From positions 1 to 64,000 of IMG/VR virus record IMGVR_UViG_3300023179_000098: 64,000 nt of DNA; one strand, given 5' to 3'. This DNA is from a virus. Position 1 is the stretch's first letter; every line of letters starts with the position of its first letter. Both the position numbers and the translations under genes were made by a program. This document shows, piece after piece, positions 51,401 through 60,990 of this stretch. The notes beneath the pieces were generated by a model, which made no database searches, was not told the DNA's origin, and saw only the letters and a list, made by a program, of their open reading frames with translations.

Positions 51401-54400
51401 CATAGTGCTGGCACTCTAGTAATAAATGCAGGTCTATCACTGGTATGTGATAGATTTACTCCTACAGGTGGTACTATATATGCCTATGGAGATATTTATG
51501 CAAACTGGTGGGATGATGCTGATAATGCTAATTTAGACTGGCAAGGTAGTGGATATGTAGAAGTAGGAAATACTATAAGTACTAGTATCAGTGGTTGGAC
51601 AAGTCGTCCTAGATTTGACAGTGGTGGTACCTCGACTGCTACAGAAGGACCAAATCTACGAGTAGTTAACTTTGGCGACAGCATTTGGACTTATTATATA
51701 AACGCGGTTAAAAAACTAAAGTTGGCTAATACTTCGTCTACTCGCAGAGCTAATATTCATGTTTACAAAGGTTTAGAATTAGCTGGTGGTAATATTACTA
51801 ATGTTACTACACCTCAAGCTCTAGAACCCGATTTAGATTATACCAGTGGTGGTTATAGCGGCCCATCAATATATTCTAGAAATATTGGCGGAACTACAAC
51901 TACTTTTGTTAGTACTACTACTATTTTTTTTACAGTTGCTTATAGACTACCTAATAGCGGTGTGTATGAAATAACTGCTACAAATAATACAAATGGTGGC
52001 AATGGTTGCCCACAGTTTTACATAATTAATAAGCCTAGTAATACTCCTGGTACTGTTGGTAATGTAAATTTTACAGGACTTACTGGCGTTAACGGTGTAA
52101 CTCATGCTTTGGGTGTATACAACGGCTATATAGGTTCAAGAACAATATTAATTGATTGTAATAATAGAATAGTTTATTGGGCTGACGGAAATAATAATGC
52201 ATTTCCTGTTCCTAATGCTACAAACGGTAATGGTTACTGGTTTCTTGTTACTGATGGTAGTAGTACTCAGGCTATGAATATGGACATAAACTGGGCTACA
52301 GCTACTAGTAATACCAGTTATTTGCAAGCATACTATATAGGAGTAAATCAAGCTCCTAATATAAATATTGCTGCTGGAAATAATGGTAGATATTTATTTA
52401 GTAGTACTAGTAATATGAGTTCTGCTTTTTATAGTCTAAGCACTACTTTTAGCCAAACCATAGACCTAGATCCTAGATCAGCAACCTTAAAATTTATAGA
52501 TATAAATTTAGCTAATGAAAACACTATAGTTAGAACAAACGGTGTAAATGTAGAAACTCCTAGAATAGCTGGAGATTTTGCTAATTTAGAATTAGATAGT
52601 GGTCAAATAACACTAACAGGTTCTGGAGATGTATTAGACGTAAAAACTATAATAAGTGGAGAAACTACTACAGCTAAATATAGTACTTATTTTAATGGTA
52701 CTAGCTATATTACTGTACAACAAAGTAGTAATACGCCTAGTAGTATTATAAATCTTAATAATACCATACTTTGGCAAGCAGAGCTATGGTATTGGCCAGA
52801 ACAAAATTATTCAACAAAGTGGGATGAGGTTACAGGTCCATTAAGTGTATGTTTATTAACAAAACGCAGTAGTCAAACTGCTAGTACCCCTGACTGGGAA
52901 ATAGCCGTAGATCCAGTAACTCAAAGACTAGAGTTTATAAACGGTGCTACTACTTATGCTACTAGCATAGTTCCAACACCAGATACTTGGAATTATATAC
53001 GTGTTAATTATGTAGCCAATAACTATGGTAATGCTGGCGGTGGTGGTGGTCAAGATGGTTCTTCATTTTTCGATGGCAAGTTTGAGTACCGTGGCAGATC
53101 TGGTACTGTAGTAGGTCAAAGTTGGATAGAACCAGCGGCATCATTACCAGTTACAACAAATTGGAGTGTACTTTTTGACGGCACAGATGACGGTTTAGTA
53201 GTTGCTGATAGTTCAAACTATTATTTTGGTAGTAATAATTTTACTATTGAATTGTGGATATATAATACAGCTTTTGATCCATCAGGAAATATGCTTTTTG
53301 AAAAAGGCGTATTTGCTAGTGGTAAAGAATTTCGTGCCTATATAACAGCTACTACAGTAGTTTTTGAAGGTAATCTTACAGCTACTGCTACTGGTACTTA
53401 TACAACAATTACAGCTACAACAACTAACAGTTTAAATACGTGGTATCATTATGCATTTGTTCGTAGTGGTAACATACTATACATATTACGTAATGGAGCA
53501 CTACTAACTAGTGCAGCATTTACAGGCACTATATTTAATACTACTCAGTTAATGAGTATAGGTGGGGCTGCTGACGGAAATAATAACTTTATAACTAACG
53601 GATATATAAGTAATTTTAGAATTATTAGTGGTCAAGCGCTAGCTACTGGAGCATATACAGCACCTATCAGTCCATTAACTACTACAACTACTGGTTGGCT
53701 AGTTAGTGGATCGCCTGTAGCACTAACAGGAACTGTTGCGCTATTAACCTGTAATACCGATAAGTTTGCTGATAGTAGTAACAGTCAGTTAAGAATGGCA
53801 TTTCGTGCTGGTGTTCCACAAATAACTAGTTTTTCTCCGTTTGGTGCTAGTTACTATAATTCTGTAGCTTTTAATAGTGCTAGTTATCTACAAGTGCCTA
53901 ATAGTACTGATATAGACTTAGGCAATGGTGGTAGTGATTGGACTGTAGAGTGTTGGTTCAATATGCCACAATTAAAAACTAGTGGTGCTACCTATTTAAT
54001 GGGCATGTCTAACGGTGCTGGAACTGTTAATAAATGGCTATTAGCTATAAATACTAGTACAGGTTTTGGCTATCAAGTTAATAGAGTTGGTTTTCAAACA
54101 TACGTTAGTACCGTTAGTCAGTGGATTAATAGTAGTTATACTTGGGAAGCTAATAAGTGGTATCATATAGCAGCGGTATATACCAGCAGTGATACAACAA
54201 CAAGATTGTATGTTAATATGCAGCTTGTTGGTAGTATGGTATATAACGCTAGTAGTACTACTGGTGTATTACGTATTGGCAGTGACGGTGAAAGTAGCGC
54301 ATACTTTCAAGGTTATATATCAAATGTTAGAATAGTAAAAGGTACTGCAGTTTATCAAGTTGGTTCATTACCAACTTTTGCTAGTATTAGTATTCAGCCA

Positions 54401-57358
54401 CTTACAGCAATTGCAAATACTAAACTATTAACTTGTCAAGGTAATGGTTATTTTGATAATAACACACAAGTAGCACAAAAAACTATTACTCGCAGTAGTG
54501 ATGCTCTTAGAATAGACAATTTTTCTCCTTTTTATAGCGGTGTTGCGCCTGCTGCTAATGCTCCTACAAGTAGTACTATTGCTAATACTGGATTTCATGG
54601 TCCTCTACAAGGAGGCACTAGTTTAGTTAGTTCTTATGCTGGTGCAGGAGGAGGTGGTTATTGGGGTGGTAGTGGTGGTGGCTATAGTGAATCAAATACT
54701 ATGGGTGGTGGTGGCGGAGGCAGTAGCTATATACACTCAACCCTAGCTAGTGGTACAATATATGATGGTTACTATAATACCGCAGGTAATAGTACAGATG
54801 TTGATAGAGGTACTAGCGGAAATAGTGGTGCAGCAAGTAGTGTAGGTACTGATGGTAAGGTAATAATAACTTATGGTGCTACTACACTTAGCTATAGTAC
54901 AGCAGGTATTTATACTTGGACATGTCCTATAGGTGTTACTACAATATCTACAAAGTGTTGGGGTGCTGGTGGTGCAGGCGGGCACAGTGGTGGTTGGGGT
55001 TTTGGATTTTTTGGTGGAGCAGGAGCCGGCGTAGTAGCTACTGTTACAACCGTACCTAACACCATTTACTATATTACAGTAGGCAGTGGTGGTGGAAGTA
55101 TTAGTGCTGGATATAGTGAATTAGGTGGTAGCAGTATAGTAAATACTACTATTAGTGAATTTGGTGGTGGTGGCGTAAGTAGTCGCCATAATGTAGATAA
55201 TAGATATGGAGGCGGAGGCGGAGGATATAGCGGAATATTTACTACTAATCCTGCTACACAAGCTAGCGCACTAATAGTAGCTGGTGGAGGTGGTGGAGGT
55301 GGTTCAAGTAGAAGTCGTAATTCATTAAGCTTTTTAACAGGTACTACAGCTGGAAGTACTGGTACTAGAACTTTAATTAGTAATGCTATAACTTCACTAA
55401 CGCACACTGATAATAATCCTTATTTAATAGGTAGTTATTATAGAGGATATATTAAAGATGTAGAGATAAATAGTAGCACTTATGACCCAAATAATACTAT
55501 ACCTACACAAGCATTGACTAGCTCAATAAACACATTACTATTAACCTGCCAAAATAATACTTTAATAGATAACAGTCCTATTACCAAAACGCTAACTGCT
55601 ACAGGTACCTTAAGCAGACATATATTTAGTCCAACAGCTATAAAAAATGAAGCAGAGTTACTATTTACGGGTAGCAGCGATAGTAGAGCATATATAACTG
55701 GAGATATTGGTACTATTACCAATAATAAGCAGTATACTCCTGGTAGTTATAACAGTGCACTAGTACCGTTTGCTGGTACATACAGTATACTACACGAAGC
55801 TTTATCACAACAAAGTACACTACGCTCAGCTTCAGTTAATTCATTGCATAATTTAAATAATACTACACCGTTTACTATAGAATTTTGGTTATATCCTATT
55901 AGAAATACTACAATGAGTGGTTCAGAAAATCATATAGCAAATACATTTAGTAATCTATATGGTTGGAGTATTGCTTTTATGCCAACTTATATTAGGTATC
56001 AAGTTTGGGAAAATAATACAAATAGTAATGTAACAGTTAATACTACAATTAATCTTAATACTTGGTATCATATAGCCATTCAAAGTACTGGTACTAATTT
56101 AGTATTTTTTGTAAACGGTCAACAGATAGGTACTACTTATACTAGACCTAGTTATACTGGTAATGATACTGCTGGAATTATTTTTGGCACATATACACAA
56201 AACTTTACTTATCGTGGCAATGGTAGTTGGCGACTAAGTAATTTTAGATTTGTACGTGGCAGTACCGTATATAATAGTGGTAATTTTACCCCATCTACAA
56301 CTCCATTAACCATTATAAATGATACAGTGTTTTTAGGACTAAATACTAGCACATTTGTAGATCAAACTAATAATGTAACTACTTGGTTTGTAGATGGTAA
56401 TACTCCTGTAGTACAAGGCGGCCCACAACAAGGTGTAGATGGTACTGGTTATTTAGAGTTAATACCTATTGATACTAATGGAGCTAGCATAACAGTTAAT
56501 ACACTACAAAAGGGTGCTGGCAATTATAGTAAAGGATTTAAAACTCCTATTGATTATACTGCTACCTTATATAACGAAGGATTAGTAGGTTCGGTTAGTA
56601 GGTGGAGTAATAAATTAACTTATTATATGGCACAATGGGCTGATTTAGGTAGTGGCATTGGTCATGGACCAATTATAAATACTACTTATACTTTAACTCA
56701 TACTGGATTACCAACACATACTCATGTTAGGTATAGATTAAAATGGCATTTTATAGATTCACCAGATAACGAAACTAATACACTAAGTATTGATGGAGTT
56801 ACTTATTTACAGTTTACTAAATCTGGTACAACTGAAGGAGCTACTGCTGTTACAACTAATTTACTAAGTACATTTACTTGGAAAAATGGTTACTATAGCT
56901 ATAGTCCACAAGCAAATATTGCTCATAGAGATGGTTATTTTACTATAGATACTGGCTGGATACCACATACTGCTAGTACCATAGCAATAGCACATTTTAG
57001 TGGACTAAATGAAGCACAAACCAATGAAGCCACTTATTTAACACATGCACAACTAGATTTTCAAAATAATGGTATCGACGTTGTACCCACCAATAGTTAT
57101 CCACTAATATTAAATGCAAATAATTTTAGTCTTAGTGGTAATAGAACTAATCAATTAAATTATGTAACAGGAGCATATTTACAACCTAGTAGTGTTGCAA
57201 ATATGCAGTTTAATTATCTAGGTATAAGAGATAGCTATGTTACAGGAGGTTTACCGCCAGGTTGGTATGGGTTAGAGAGTGAAAATTATGGCAATAATCC
57301 AGGTTGGGTATGGGTGCAAGTAGCAGAAAGTAGAGGATTTTTTCTATTTATGTTTTAG
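48473..57358 (+). CDS. giant LamG-domain adhesin
   Basis: A 2961-residue protein. The start KTWVGASGASYNTAASWS followed by GVPASGDDLYFD is the opening of a beta-solenoid type seen in large bacterial adhesins, and the first 1350 residues are repetitive Thr/Ser/Asn strands. LamG-like domains follow: about 1400-1520, 1561-1770 (YYFGSNNFTIELWIYN), 1793-2000 (DWTVECWFNMPQ) and 2440-2630 (PFTIEFWLYPIRN). A Gly-rich domain at about 2043-2285 lies between the third domain and an orphan LamG C-terminal half (GSYYRGYIKDVEINSS). LamG domains bind sugars or proteins. A C-terminal module (HVRYRLKWHFIDSPD, then DTGWIPHTASTIAIAHFS) recurs in the gene at 60991. There is no signal peptide, so it is a virion fibre. 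Confidence 0.85.
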   Translation: MATKTWVGASGASYNTAASWSPSGVPASGDDLYFDMGSADITVTGSAAATFRNITITGGFLLTFSSAQTYTIQGDFLNIGTNGSRFATGTGTVFQWTGGNAQTFNPGYGTTFHNITINKTQGTTLTLQGALDVLVTTASTLTWTNGNINLNGNSINARAFTSTGTTAGTDRTLTHNADINISGITGTVLNYNSTLITTNIKTGSFVVSPVSGTNSITVTGMGGQMSATVAATQVRSRAPNLKLYAGGDVAENARNYVVTGAWEYINANSNFTNGSYFGTWTGIDGNGATFVQGTATTNNEVSGWLFLESNKTSYWNYDPRVYRISTVAGGVAAGTVLTNAVVNVTGDANDAKAAIFDLACQYATHNIGILANFASYNNFILNCSGANSTFNFIRVYDDINTSGTTQINLSSTNGAYNWSNSNTNLRAGTITHTQGTLNLNGNNIYTRNWSTSGGNRTYNFGNGWIVVNGSHRDGINGAGTLSMSTQTASTTLTSDCNTNADGGFIIQSTGTCSLTASHWSAETLPNLVVNSISGTLTTTSLSGSCRTLRLWGSVVIGTSSTAVSLSFRDTPVDNGSGIPSILQWNGQDPQGTLSTRYLNIQFLHTTNNVYLDWRFEGAGAGAASTDRRRLGAITTDTVSLGVNNSITIRAYCTSINYTKPDGTVNIEYCDVATTSTFNPASGTTTFNYNNILTTDLICGGSAGTNTHNLNYYRNGTGLPQATAGVRFGQLTLSGTSTSNVYNLYDVVLTGNTTSLDLNFTGGGTLFIRNSNSTVGRFTCTETTIARTINFGTYWLGLEASGILTYTPGTSPTVIFTSVTTTTQKTHYSGAGGIAIRGSGVGLTTSNIAESNALNLLFEDGYSATFTTPVYRNIITVTGPNEYKSGGWFSTTGAQTLTIYGDLLLHYGPEQANTMNWPSYTFNFSGTDTSVPQYINTNNYFGNSFQPQIVIGTANFNAGAPKILSTTGRPTYIKTVNHSAGTLVINAGLSLVCDRFTPTGGTIYAYGDIYANWWDDADNANLDWQGSGYVEVGNTISTSISGWTSRPRFDSGGTSTATEGPNLRVVNFGDSIWTYYINAVKKLKLANTSSTRRANIHVYKGLELAGGNITNVTTPQALEPDLDYTSGGYSGPSIYSRNIGGTTTTFVSTTTIFFTVAYRLPNSGVYEITATNNTNGGNGCPQFYIINKPSNTPGTVGNVNFTGLTGVNGVTHALGVYNGYIGSRTILIDCNNRIVYWADGNNNAFPVPNATNGNGYWFLVTDGSSTQAMNMDINWATATSNTSYLQAYYIGVNQAPNINIAAGNNGRYLFSSTSNMSSAFYSLSTTFSQTIDLDPRSATLKFIDINLANENTIVRTNGVNVETPRIAGDFANLELDSGQITLTGSGDVLDVKTIISGETTTAKYSTYFNGTSYITVQQSSNTPSSIINLNNTILWQAELWYWPEQNYSTKWDEVTGPLSVCLLTKRSSQTASTPDWEIAVDPVTQRLEFINGATTYATSIVPTPDTWNYIRVNYVANNYGNAGGGGGQDGSSFFDGKFEYRGRSGTVVGQSWIEPAASLPVTTNWSVLFDGTDDGLVVADSSNYYFGSNNFTIELWIYNTAFDPSGNMLFEKGVFASGKEFRAYITATTVVFEGNLTATATGTYTTITATTTNSLNTWYHYAFVRSGNILYILRNGALLTSAAFTGTIFNTTQLMSIGGAADGNNNFITNGYISNFRIISGQALATGAYTAPISPLTTTTTGWLVSGSPVALTGTVALLTCNTDKFADSSNSQLRMAFRAGVPQITSFSPFGASYYNSVAFNSASYLQVPNSTDIDLGNGGSDWTVECWFNMPQLKTSGATYLMGMSNGAGTVNKWLLAINTSTGFGYQVNRVGFQTYVSTVSQWINSSYTWEANKWYHIAAVYTSSDTTTRLYVNMQLVGSMVYNASSTTGVLRIGSDGESSAYFQGYISNVRIVKGTAVYQVGSLPTFASISIQPLTAIANTKLLTCQGNGYFDNNTQVAQKTITRSSDALRIDNFSPFYSGVAPAANAPTSSTIANTGFHGPLQGGTSLVSSYAGAGGGGYWGGSGGGYSESNTMGGGGGGSSYIHSTLASGTIYDGYYNTAGNSTDVDRGTSGNSGAASSVGTDGKVIITYGATTLSYSTAGIYTWTCPIGVTTISTKCWGAGGAGGHSGGWGFGFFGGAGAGVVATVTTVPNTIYYITVGSGGGSISAGYSELGGSSIVNTTISEFGGGGVSSRHNVDNRYGGGGGGYSGIFTTNPATQASALIVAGGGGGGGSSRSRNSLSFLTGTTAGSTGTRTLISNAITSLTHTDNNPYLIGSYYRGYIKDVEINSSTYDPNNTIPTQALTSSINTLLLTCQNNTLIDNSPITKTLTATGTLSRHIFSPTAIKNEAELLFTGSSDSRAYITGDIGTITNNKQYTPGSYNSALVPFAGTYSILHEALSQQSTLRSASVNSLHNLNNTTPFTIEFWLYPIRNTTMSGSENHIANTFSNLYGWSIAFMPTYIRYQVWENNTNSNVTVNTTINLNTWYHIAIQSTGTNLVFFVNGQQIGTTYTRPSYTGNDTAGIIFGTYTQNFTYRGNGSWRLSNFRFVRGSTVYNSGNFTPSTTPLTIINDTVFLGLNTSTFVDQTNNVTTWFVDGNTPVVQGGPQQGVDGTGYLELIPIDTNGASITVNTLQKGAGNYSKGFKTPIDYTATLYNEGLVGSVSRWSNKLTYYMAQWADLGSGIGHGPIINTTYTLTHTGLPTHTHVRYRLKWHFIDSPDNETNTLSIDGVTYLQFTKSGTTEGATAVTTNLLSTFTWKNGYYSYSPQANIAHRDGYFTIDTGWIPHTASTIAIAHFSGLNEAQTNEATYLTHAQLDFQNNGIDVVPTNSYPLILNANNFSLSGNRTNQLNYVTGAYLQPSSVANMQFNYLGIRDSYVTGGLPPGWYGLESENYGNNPGWVWVQVAESRGFFLFMF

Positions 57359-57366
57359 GAAATCAA

Positions 57367-57705
57367 ATGTTTATACTAAATTTTATTCCTAGTTGATTTT
57401 TTCCACTAGTTGCAATTATAGCATTAGCTATATTTATAATTAGTAGGTATATACGATTGCCACAGGCACAACTACTACACTATGGCAGTGCGGTTTATAG
57501 TGGAAGTACTATTACAGTACCAACTCAACCAGCTACAGTTAATGTAAATTATCTTGGTATTAATAGTTCTGTAGTTAGTGGGGGTGCAAATCAGTATTGG
57601 TTTGCTAATAATAGTATTCATTATGGTGGTAATATTGGTTGGAATTTTGGTCAAGTACAAGTTAGTGTACAAGATAAATCTTTTTTCTTTTTTATAATAA
57701 TCTAA
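57367..57705 (+). pseudogene. small membrane/adhesin-tail frame split by a TGA codon
   Basis: An ATG at 57367 opens MFILNFIPS, then meets TGA at 57394, then continues in the same frame as FFPLVAIIALAIFIISRYI, a convincing membrane segment, and on to a stop at 57705. The later part (VNVNYLGINSSVVSGG, then YYGGN-like and FFFFI text) resembles the last 50 residues of the LamG adhesin (FNYLGIRDSYVTGG, then NYGNNPGW and FFLFMF). So this looks like a membrane peptide joined to a duplicated adhesin end, broken by a nonsense codon. The downstream part could restart from TTG at 57457, giving 82 residues. TGA elsewhere acts as a normal stop, so recoding is unlikely. Confidence 0.5.
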
Positions 57706-57719
57706 AACCTAGCTAAACG

Positions 57720-57747
57720 TGTGCCATACTAAATTTAGTATGGCACA
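57720..57747. other. perfect 28-bp palindrome
   Basis: The 14-base arms 57720-57733 and 57734-57747 are exact inverted copies (TGTGCCATACTAAA and its complement). No T-run follows on the + strand, so a simple terminator is doubtful. Its right arm covers the -35 region of the promoter at 57742-57770. That makes an operator or a combined terminator-promoter element possible, as at 32428-32477. Confidence 0.75.
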
Positions 57748-57770
57748 AAGTGTTACTTTTATAGTATAAT
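57742..57770 (+). promoter_or_regulatory. probable promoter with perfect -10 and weak -35
   Basis: TATAAT at 57765-57770 is exact; 17 bases upstream stands GGCACA, only half matching TTGACA. The spacer carries TGTTAC, TTTAT and a final G at the same positions as the perfect promoter at 12392. This argues that it is a true member of the same promoter set, perhaps activator-dependent or controlled at the palindrome. Confidence 0.6.
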
Positions 57771-57824
57771 ATGTAAAAATAAAATTTTTAGTTATTAAAA
57801 TTTTAATGTAAAGAGACTATTACT

Positions 57825-58280
57825 ATGTCATCAACAAAAATTACAGACATAAATATTACACCAACAGGTGTAACTGCTGGATATTATACTAATGCCAATA
57901 TAACAGTTAATGCAGAAGGTCAAATTTTAACAGCTACACATGGTAATACTATAACTGTACCTCTTAGTCATTTTAATTATACTATAATGGGTAAATTATC
58001 TAAAAGTGGCGGTAAAAAAAGATGGTATTCTCCTTCTACATTAACTATAATAGAAATTAGAGGATATTTAGTTAAAGCGTCTAATTCACTTACTAAGGTA
58101 GCGATAAAAAAGAATGGAACACTAGCCAAAGAAATAGATTTTTTAGCTTATGCTACTTATACAAGTAGTAGCAGTACAAATGAAATTTCTATGATTCAAG
58201 GTGATTATTTAACAGTTGATCTAGTACAAATTGGTGCAGGATCAGAAGATCTATATATGCAATTTATATATAGTAATTAA
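57825..58280 (+). CDS. fibre-associated beta protein
   Basis: A 151-residue protein beginning a new transcription unit behind the promoter at 57742. The N-terminus (ITPTGVTAGYYTNANITV, then NAEGQILTATHG) is a phrase type often found in tail fibre shafts, where strands repeat as PTGVTAGxYxNAxITV. The C-terminal 90 residues are beta-rich (LTIIEIRGYLVKASN, then LYMQFIYSN) and look like a small jelly-roll head. I infer a short fibre or fibre-tip protein. The family is not certain. An AAAGAG site precedes the ATG. Confidence 0.7.
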   Translation: MSSTKITDINITPTGVTAGYYTNANITVNAEGQILTATHGNTITVPLSHFNYTIMGKLSKSGGKKRWYSPSTLTIIEIRGYLVKASNSLTKVAIKKNGTLAKEIDFLAYATYTSSSSTNEISMIQGDYLTVDLVQIGAGSEDLYMQFIYSN

Positions 58281-58293
58281 AGGAAAATAAAAA

Positions 58294-58569
58294 ATGATTT
58301 TTGAGTTACCAGTAGCTATTAGCGAAAATACTAATATAGTAGAAAAATATAGAGTGGTATTAGAGGATAATAATACTGTTGCTAAGCTCTATAGAATAGA
58401 GATAAGATTAATTGAAGAAAAAGAAGAAGAAATAGAAATTTATTCAAATAGTTTTTATAAACATCCACTTAAATTTGATAATAATGGTCAACGATATAAG
58501 TGGTTAGATTGCGAAGAAGTAATTAATTGGATGATGGGTAAAGGTTATTCTGAAAAGGAATCTGACTAA
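58294..58569 (+). CDS. hypothetical protein, 91 residues
   Basis: A small acidic protein with strands (EKYRVVLEDNNTVAKLYR) and a charged turn (EEKEEEIEIYS), ending in a helix (CEEVINWMMGKGYSEKE). It has a good AAGGAAAA site and ends in TAATG, overlapping the next virion gene. I do not recognise it. Its size and place directly before a large structural gene would fit an assembly chaperone or connector. Confidence 0.65.
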   Translation: MIFELPVAISENTNIVEKYRVVLEDNNTVAKLYRIEIRLIEEKEEEIEIYSNSFYKHPLKFDNNGQRYKWLDCEEVINWMMGKGYSEKESD

Positions 58570-60977
58570 TGGCTATAATTAAATATGCTACAAAAAAAGA
58601 CGTAATCAGTGTTTTCGAGGACCCTAATCCAGGAAAGAACACTATTTATTTAGAGGGTGAAGGCTACTTAAAAGATAGCTTAGCTTATAAACACAATAGT
58701 CATATGTTTATGACTCCGGGTGGAAGTAGAATCGACTATAGAGGTACAAATATACATATTAAAAATGAACCTATTACTGTTAGTTTGGGTGGTACAAGCT
58801 ATGGACCAAATCCAAGAAGTGGTACTTTTGCTGGTCAAACAATGGCTTTGGTAAAAGATGTGGGTTATTTTGGTCATACTACGCTTGGTAATGATATGAG
58901 TGCAGCAACTACTGCAATTGATACGCTTAATATGAACTCTCAAACAAATTTAGTTGTTCTAAATTACATGAATATGGTAGAGGGATTACAACGAGGTGCT
59001 ATTAATAGAGTAGTTTCTAACGATTTAGGTGCTGTTTCTGTTATGTGGTATTTAGATGGTGGATATGGTAATCCATTAACAGTAATTATTTGGCCTGCTG
59101 GAGGTACTCCTTCAGAAATGTATGCAGTACCTCCAAGTATTATAAGTACTGGTACACAATTATCAAGTACTTGGAATCAAACTAGTCAAGGTACTTTTTA
59201 TGGTATGCCTACAGAAGAAGATAAAAGTACCGGATGGATTTCAGAATTATGTATTGTAAGTAGTGGGGGTAAATCAGCTGCAGTTAGTAGAGGTGGCAGA
59301 GGCTCTGATCCTTGGTACGGTGTTAGTGAATTTGCTAAATTTATTAGACCTACTTTTGCATTACGTAGAATAAATTTACGTACAGGAGAAAGAGCAGGAC
59401 CACTACAAACATTTAATTCAAGTTTAGATCCTCTTACTACGCCAGGAGTATTATTTGATGAAATGACTGGCCAATATATTGGTAAAAATAAAAGCAATAC
59501 TCCTTGTTATTTCTTTAATGATTGCAGAAGCGACCATGTTGGCTTTTTAGTTGCCCATAATGCTGGTGAATTAACGAATGTAGCAGCTACAACTGTTGAA
59601 CAAATTATTAATACTGCTCCAGATGGATCAGGAGTTAGATTTGCTAATGGTAAGCGAAATACCAATAGTACTTCATTGGGTGAGTTTGCCAAATTTTCTT
59701 CAAAGGTTTTCAATAATTCTACTAATAGTGACGTTAAACACTGGTTTACACCATTTTTTGATAAAAATTTAAACTATTATCCCTACTTATATGTTTGGAC
59801 AACAACACCAGGCGCCGAAAGTTTTGTTAGATATAACGTAGATATAACTCTAAACAATGGAAATGTAGCTCCTAGTACTAGTACAGAGGGTTTAAGTAAA
59901 AGTTTTGGCACTAGTGCGTTTACAGGCAAAACTGGTCCTAATTTTGCTGGCGGAATTAGTGGTAGATACAGAAATACTAGAACTTTAGTTAGTGGAATAC
60001 CAACTCCAACCACTACTTTAATTAAAAATACATCAAGTGCAGATAATGGATTAGCTGATGTTATGTATAATGAACATCATTCTACATACGAAGATATAGG
60101 TTTAGCTGTTGCTAGTGCAACTACTATTACTGGTGGAAGTACGAATTTTGATACAAAATTAGTAGCAGGAGATGTAATTAGAATTGGTACTGAAGTAAGA
60201 ACTATAGCGTCTGTTGCATCGGCAACTAGCGCTACAGTTACTCAAGCTTTTACTACTCCAATAAGTGTTATTACAAAAATAGAAAAGTTAAATAGATATT
60301 TAACTATGTACACTATGGCCGGTTCATTTAATAAATACGGTACAGCTGCTGGAGGTTCTAGTCAAGATGGTGGACGTGTTGTATTTACTTATAAAGTAAG
60401 TATGGACGCTAGTACAACACCACCTGTACCTAAAAAATTAACTTATCATTCATCTTTTTCGGCTCCTAGTACTCTTAAAAGTGTTGTATTTTTAAAAGAC
60501 GATAGATCACTTGTAGGTATTATACTACAAGACAGAATTGTAATATATCAGTGGAATGATACAGATGGATGGGTAGGAACAACAGAATTGCCAGGAATTT
60601 TTACTAGTTTAGGTAGAGATGCAACAGACAGAATTTGGGCAACTGAAGCTCCTTCAGATCAAGGTTATGTAAATATTCATAGTTTAAGTATATCTATTCC
60701 AGTACGAATTGTACTTAGAACTTTACAAACTAATTATGACTATGATAATACACCAATTAATAGTCAAGTATTTGTTTCTGCTTTCAATTTCTTAAATCAA
60801 AGAATCAATGCATTACCTGTAGCCCTATCTATTACAGGAACAAGCATGAAATTTGTTGTTGGTGGAGCAGAATTATCTCAAACCACTGTTACTACTAGTA
60901 ATACAGGAGATGCCCCAGTAGATATTAGAATAGTAAGTGCAGGCATTAGTGAAATAATTGCAACAGTAAGTATTTAA
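58569..60977 (+). CDS. large virion structural protein, unknown fold
   Basis: An 802-residue protein starting in a TAATG overlap. The N-terminus (IIKYATKKDVISVFEDPN, then NTIYLEGEGYLKDS) and the strand- and Gly-rich body with several WYG, DGGYG and SSGGK loops suggest a beta-propeller or beta-helix. Around residues 525-565 a short module (TITGGSTNFDTKLVAGDV, then RTIASVASATSATV) matches the one in the Gly-rich adhesin at 30383. The C-terminal end (VVGGAELSQTTVTTSNTG) resembles an Ig-like strand set. It has no signal peptide and no enzyme motif I can name. Position between fibre genes makes a fibre or tail surface protein likely. Confidence 0.7.
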   Translation: MAIIKYATKKDVISVFEDPNPGKNTIYLEGEGYLKDSLAYKHNSHMFMTPGGSRIDYRGTNIHIKNEPITVSLGGTSYGPNPRSGTFAGQTMALVKDVGYFGHTTLGNDMSAATTAIDTLNMNSQTNLVVLNYMNMVEGLQRGAINRVVSNDLGAVSVMWYLDGGYGNPLTVIIWPAGGTPSEMYAVPPSIISTGTQLSSTWNQTSQGTFYGMPTEEDKSTGWISELCIVSSGGKSAAVSRGGRGSDPWYGVSEFAKFIRPTFALRRINLRTGERAGPLQTFNSSLDPLTTPGVLFDEMTGQYIGKNKSNTPCYFFNDCRSDHVGFLVAHNAGELTNVAATTVEQIINTAPDGSGVRFANGKRNTNSTSLGEFAKFSSKVFNNSTNSDVKHWFTPFFDKNLNYYPYLYVWTTTPGAESFVRYNVDITLNNGNVAPSTSTEGLSKSFGTSAFTGKTGPNFAGGISGRYRNTRTLVSGIPTPTTTLIKNTSSADNGLADVMYNEHHSTYEDIGLAVASATTITGGSTNFDTKLVAGDVIRIGTEVRTIASVASATSATVTQAFTTPISVITKIEKLNRYLTMYTMAGSFNKYGTAAGGSSQDGGRVVFTYKVSMDASTTPPVPKKLTYHSSFSAPSTLKSVVFLKDDRSLVGIILQDRIVIYQWNDTDGWVGTTELPGIFTSLGRDATDRIWATEAPSDQGYVNIHSLSISIPVRIVLRTLQTNYDYDNTPINSQVFVSAFNFLNQRINALPVALSITGTSMKFVVGGAELSQTTVTTSNTGDAPVDIRIVSAGISEIIATVSI

Positions 60978-60990
60978 ATAGGAATATATA

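Noticed and set aside
57394-57396. TGA recoded as Trp or selenocysteine in this phage
   Set aside because: TGA ends several genes cleanly (for example at 1460, 9301, 18397 and 33466, each with ATGA overlap), and Trp is encoded by TGG everywhere. No selenocysteine insertion element was recognised.
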